Shown here piece after piece: positions 59,786-64,000 of a stretch of DNA of 64,000 nucleotides (position 1 is the first letter of the stretch; the number at the start of each line of letters is the position of its first letter). The notes under the pieces are model-generated. The model searched no databases. It saw nothing but the letters and a program-made list of their open reading frames with translations, and was not told the DNA's origin. The stretch is taken from contig BGZK01001189.1 of NCBI GenBank assembly GCA_005406025.1, positions 124,001-188,000 of the forward strand. The letters run 5' to 3'. The translations under genes were made by a program, and so were the position numbers. This DNA is from Eumeta japonica. Taxonomy: Eukaryota > Arthropoda > Insecta > Lepidoptera > Psychidae.

Positions 59786-62700
59786 GTAAGTATATTTATT
59801 TTATAGACAATTAAAACGCCATCTTTTAAAAAAATAAATTTGTAATATGTTTTGGCACATTAGACAAAAACCGTTCTCAACTGAAGACCACGCGCGCGGC
59901 GCGCGCCGACTCGCCTGTCTACTTTGTGCTTTTTCCTTTGCAAAAATTTGTTCGAAGAAATCACAAGAGCGTCTTAGAGGTCATATTTTATAGAATAACC
60001 TGAATAATGTTTTTATACATAACTGCAATTTCCTGTTTTCATATAAATTGAAAAGTAATATAGTGGAATTAAAATTTAATAAAATCTACGTTCTACGGAT
60101 TTTAACTGCGATTCATAGATACGTAAAGTTATAAAATATGAAATATTATATATTGACCATATAATTAAATTATTCAACTCTTAAATGATCTCTTTTAGTT
60201 TAAGACTCCTTCAAATATATAGTATCGGGTTAATCAAAGAATTAATTTTAGATATACAGTAAACATCACCAACGACATTTTTTGTAAGAAATTTGAACCG
60301 AAAGTTTTTGGAAAAAGATTATCCTTTAACTCGGCAATGAAAAACAACTAACTATTCGCTTATATAAAAAAAGTTCTGTTGATTTGCGCTATAGGTACTT
60401 AATATAAATAAAGCTTTTCTGTCATTTAACATGAATAATTATTAGAATACAACTGTTACAGTTTCGCAACCATAGGGTACCTCTATTGCTTAGATTCCGT
60501 TGTCTATCCGTCTGTGTGTCCGTCCGTCTGTTATAGTATCTTTTAAATTATAATACATGACATTTAAAATTTTCACAGATTTTATTATTATGGCCACTAT
60601 AACAAACAATCATAATTGAAACATCTTTTTTCGGCGTTTCTCCTTCGATCTTAATTTTGTTCTTAGTTTTTCATTAACCGAATTGATCAAATATGTAGTG
60701 ATAAATGTTTTATTGGCGGTACGGAACCCTACGTGCGCGAGTTCGACTTGCACTTGACCGGTATTTACATCATATTGAGAATAATATTAGTCAGTACAAA
60801 TTTATAAAGTTGTATTAAATGCGCATACCTAACTTTTATACGTAGCGAGCGAGCGCCGCATCCACAACCATACACGCTCTACATTCGAAGTTACGTAGGC
60901 ACAGCAAAATGTCTTACTATTTCTGAGAATGCGTGACCTAAACTACTCATACACGCCGGACGCCTCAACAGAAACTTGAGCGTATTGCATTTTTGTATGC
61001 CCGTATCAGACACGCATGCAATGTGAATAAAATTAATAAAGCATTGTTTGTTTGATAAAATGAACCTGCCCCGATCGGCGCGGACCATCTATTGAAATTT
61101 GCTTTTCAGTGATTGTTTTGTTTTCTGTTCGATTGAAAGTTGTTTTAGACGCTCTCTTAGAATCCAGGTTACGTAAAACTTTATAATCATTATACAGCTA
61201 AAATATGTGTCAATGGAGACGAAATAGCGCTGATGCTGATAGTTGGACTAAAGCTAATAATATTGAATTTTAACAACAGTACTACTCATTTTATTGAAAT
61301 CGGCAAAGACCCAATGCTTGGTAATTTTTTTTTTAGTTCATCTTCGTGATCTACCACGTTAAATAAAAGCGGTGATTTTCCGACTAATTTCCTTTTTAAA
61401 ATGAATATAAAAACAACTACGGGAAAATGCTGTTCATGGTGATTGAATTTAATTTGGAATTGTCAATTTTGAATTAGTTGAAAATGAAACCATGTAGATA
61501 CACAAAATTGACGCGTCCCGATATTGTACTCTGTAATTAATACAATAAATTAGATCTTTCTAATACGATTTTCGAAGAAATAATACTTTTTTTTTCTAAA
61601 TCCATTTTCTATCCAAATATAGAATTAACATTAAACAATAATTTTGTGTTTATTTCATAATATCGCTTATGAAAATATTTTTGATTATTTAAAAACAGTT
61701 TTACTTTACATCGAATATTATAGTAATATCGCTTAGTAAATGTAAAAAGCAAAAGAGGGTAATACGTGATAGAACAGGTCTACAGCATCGGAATAAAATC
61801 ATCAAGCACGCGCGTTGGTCAATTATGTTACTTAATGAGCCATATCGATATTAAGTCAAAGTTGAAATCAAATAGTCTTTCGGTATTAGGGTACTGACAC
61901 AGAAAGCGTTATCACATCAACTTCCGGTTCACGATGACATATTTTATTTGGTGTTGTCATTACGCAGCCGCGAAACAAAGCAGCAAAAGCACCTGTTTAA
62001 AACTGGCGTCAAAATCTAAATCCCTTACCCTTTCAAACGTCAAAAAATTTCGGATGACACTTAGTTAATTAGCATTAAATTATGCAATTTAATAATGTAG
62101 CTTGCCACATAAAATTCGGGAATAACATACGTATATTGTGGTTTATCAATGTCCAAAGTGGATAATTTTTTTTTCTCCCTCTAGATTTTGGACCATGTGT
62201 GTTTTGAAAGAACGGAAATTAATCGCAATAATAATAACCTTTACAAATAAATTTAATCAAAGTCATTTTCATTTTTTGAAATATCCAGAAATTACCGTTT
62301 TCAAGAATAACAATTTACAAGCGGATCAATACGATTCCGTGAAACGATAAACATTTATTTGTGCCGATAATATTTTAGATCAATTTTTTCAAATGTATGA
62401 GAATTGATGTCATTCCTCGTCCAATATAAACTTAATGCGATTGAAAATCTCGTTAGTTTCTTTTTTTGATGCGGGACCCTAGATGCGGGAATCCGACTCC
62501 CAATTTTAACAGTTTTTTCTTTATGACGTCATTATGTAACAATATCACATCACAATGTGAAAATGAACTGTAAATTGATTTTTGTTCTTTGAATACACAG
62601 TTAAATTTTAGAAAGGCATTTTTTTTAAATATACAATTGATGAGCTAACTAGATCCTATTACAAATACTATACGAATTTCCCCAGACGGGATTCATCAGA

Positions 62701-64000
62701 AGGTTTATTGAATCGCATACGTTTAAGCGGCGTCAGAATTTTTTCTGCTCGAATAAACTAAACAATAATGCAATATTTAAGCATTTTGTATCAACATCAT
62801 TCATTTAAGTCGTTCGAAATTCAATGCACACACAAAAAGACCAAATATAGGATACGGGACCCTTAGTGCAACAATTATGTCTACTCTTTAGTCGTAATTA
62901 TTTTTATCTTCTAATTATCCTAAGTATAAGTGACTAATGATAATGTAACGAAATAAATTCGCTGCAATATTTCCGTATAAGGTTATGAAGCTATCTTGCT
63001 AAATTTTGTTCATAACAGCACCATGTGGAATATAATATGGCATTTTGTAACACGAGCCCTTAGCGAACGCAAAAAAATATTAATGCGAAACACGTGACGG
63101 GTCTTTGCGGATGCGACAGAGAGATTCGGGTCTCTGTAAATTCTGTAAAATGAAAACCACCCTGTCGATATCGATATCGTGATGACTTCCAAATCACGCC
63201 GCGGCGAGCAAAGTTTGCCCGCCACGTAACCTTTGTTTACAGAATTTTGATATCGTAACAACATCGGTTGCGCGGTGTAAAGCTTGCAGAATTGAATTGG
63301 TCTCGTTACGAATTTATAACATTAATGGTATCAATCTAAACTCTATCAATCAATCAATCTAAACTTTACCACAGATATCTCTCAAAATTAACTTAATTGA
63401 TTGGGATGTGATTGAAGCGAGCAAAATCAAGCTCTCGCACTAAAGACTCAGTACTGCTTCGTATTCAAAACTAGCATCGAGGGGTTAATCAGAAGAAAAA
63501 TAATCAGATATTTTATGATTTTCATGTTCACAATTTCGGCTCTTTTTACTAAATCCCAGTATTTCCATTAAGAGCGGATTTAATAAAAATGTCAAATTAT
63601 GTAATAATATTCTTTAACTAGGAATCAGAATATTACTTTTTCATTGTTTCATTTAAAAAGACTACAACACGCCCATGCGAAATTTCGCTGTTGATTGCAC
63701 TGTTTCGTGGGGTAATTTTATAGATACGCTAAATTATATCACCAATAATAAGTAATCGCAAATAATCAAATCTCACGGATACTTCGTTCATTAACTGAAA
63801 CTTTTTTAATTTGCGACGGATCTATGAGAAATCACCGTTGACTTAAGGCATTTCCATAAATTTATTACATTACAAAAAGAGGCTTTTATTAAAAAAAAAC
63901 GTGTATTTCCAAAAGTTTTGGCTCGGTCATAGTAAGTGAGTCGGAATTATTCATGCCTTCAGAGTTTAAGTTTTTTATCTTTATATATTTCGTGTACTTT
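59786..64000 (+). other. Large intron of the partner gene (continues past the window)
   Basis: I looked for Gly-X-Y or Cys-rich exons on the plus strand and found none. A short block at 59886-59915 is CpG-rich. One short repeat copy lies at 60472-60765. The rest is AT-rich. This mirrors the large first intron of the minus-strand gene. Confidence 0.5.
60472..60765 (-). repeat. Short copy of the GGAACCCTAAAA repeat family in the partner gene's intron
   Basis: On the minus strand it starts at ACCGGTCAAGTGCAAGTCGA, then CGTAGGGTTCCGTACC, and ends with CAGACGGACGGACACACAGA near 60518 and a decayed GGTACCCTATGG. This matches the short subfamily (compare 27643-27990). Confidence 0.65.

Overview
The window is AT-rich insect nuclear DNA, most likely from a moth or butterfly. 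That assignment is inferred from the dispersed repeat families, the intron-rich genes and the collagen gene structure. There are no rRNA genes, no recognisable tRNA genes and no CRISPR arrays.

The window is dominated by one gene on the minus strand. It is a complete type IV collagen alpha chain, resembling alpha-2(IV)/viking, running from its start codon at 59330 to its stop at 2307. I joined nine coding exons by hand: 59238-59330, 20125-20310, 17870-17914, 17509-17793, 12487-16582, 12227-12404, 6207-6321, 3112-3332 and 2307-2547. All phases agree, and together they give 5,460 nt and a 1,819-residue protein. It has a signal peptide, a short Cys-containing 7S-like head, a long interrupted Gly-X-Y helix and a full NC1 domain with 12 cysteines. 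It also has an unexpected basic Arg/Pro/Tyr-rich tail of 72 residues after the usual NC1 end. The first intron is 38.9 kb and occupies most of the window.

To the right, 177 bp from the collagen start codon and on the opposite strand, lies the start of a second gene. It has a tiny first coding exon (59508-59527) and a second (59746-59785) that together encode a hydrophobic signal-peptide-like N terminus. Its remaining exons lie beyond the window. By analogy with the head-to-head Cg25C/vkg pair of flies and COL4A1/COL4A2 of vertebrates, this is probably the partner alpha-1(IV) chain, sharing a GC-rich bidirectional promoter. To the left, the last two exons of a PITH-domain gene (PITHD1-like, plus strand, 1299-1690) converge on the collagen 3' end.

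The rest is intronic and holds transposon debris. I could identify a dead mariner transposase, two broken non-LTR reverse transcriptase remnants, and a degenerate copy of a repeated insect protein family. There is also a hAT-like non-autonomous element with a pogo-like element nested inside it, a 216-bp inverted-repeat element, at least seven copies of an unclassified repeat ending near GGAACCCTAAAA, and several foldback sequences. A few CpG-rich islets and a tandem E2F-like site array stand out in intron 1 as candidate regulatory sequence.
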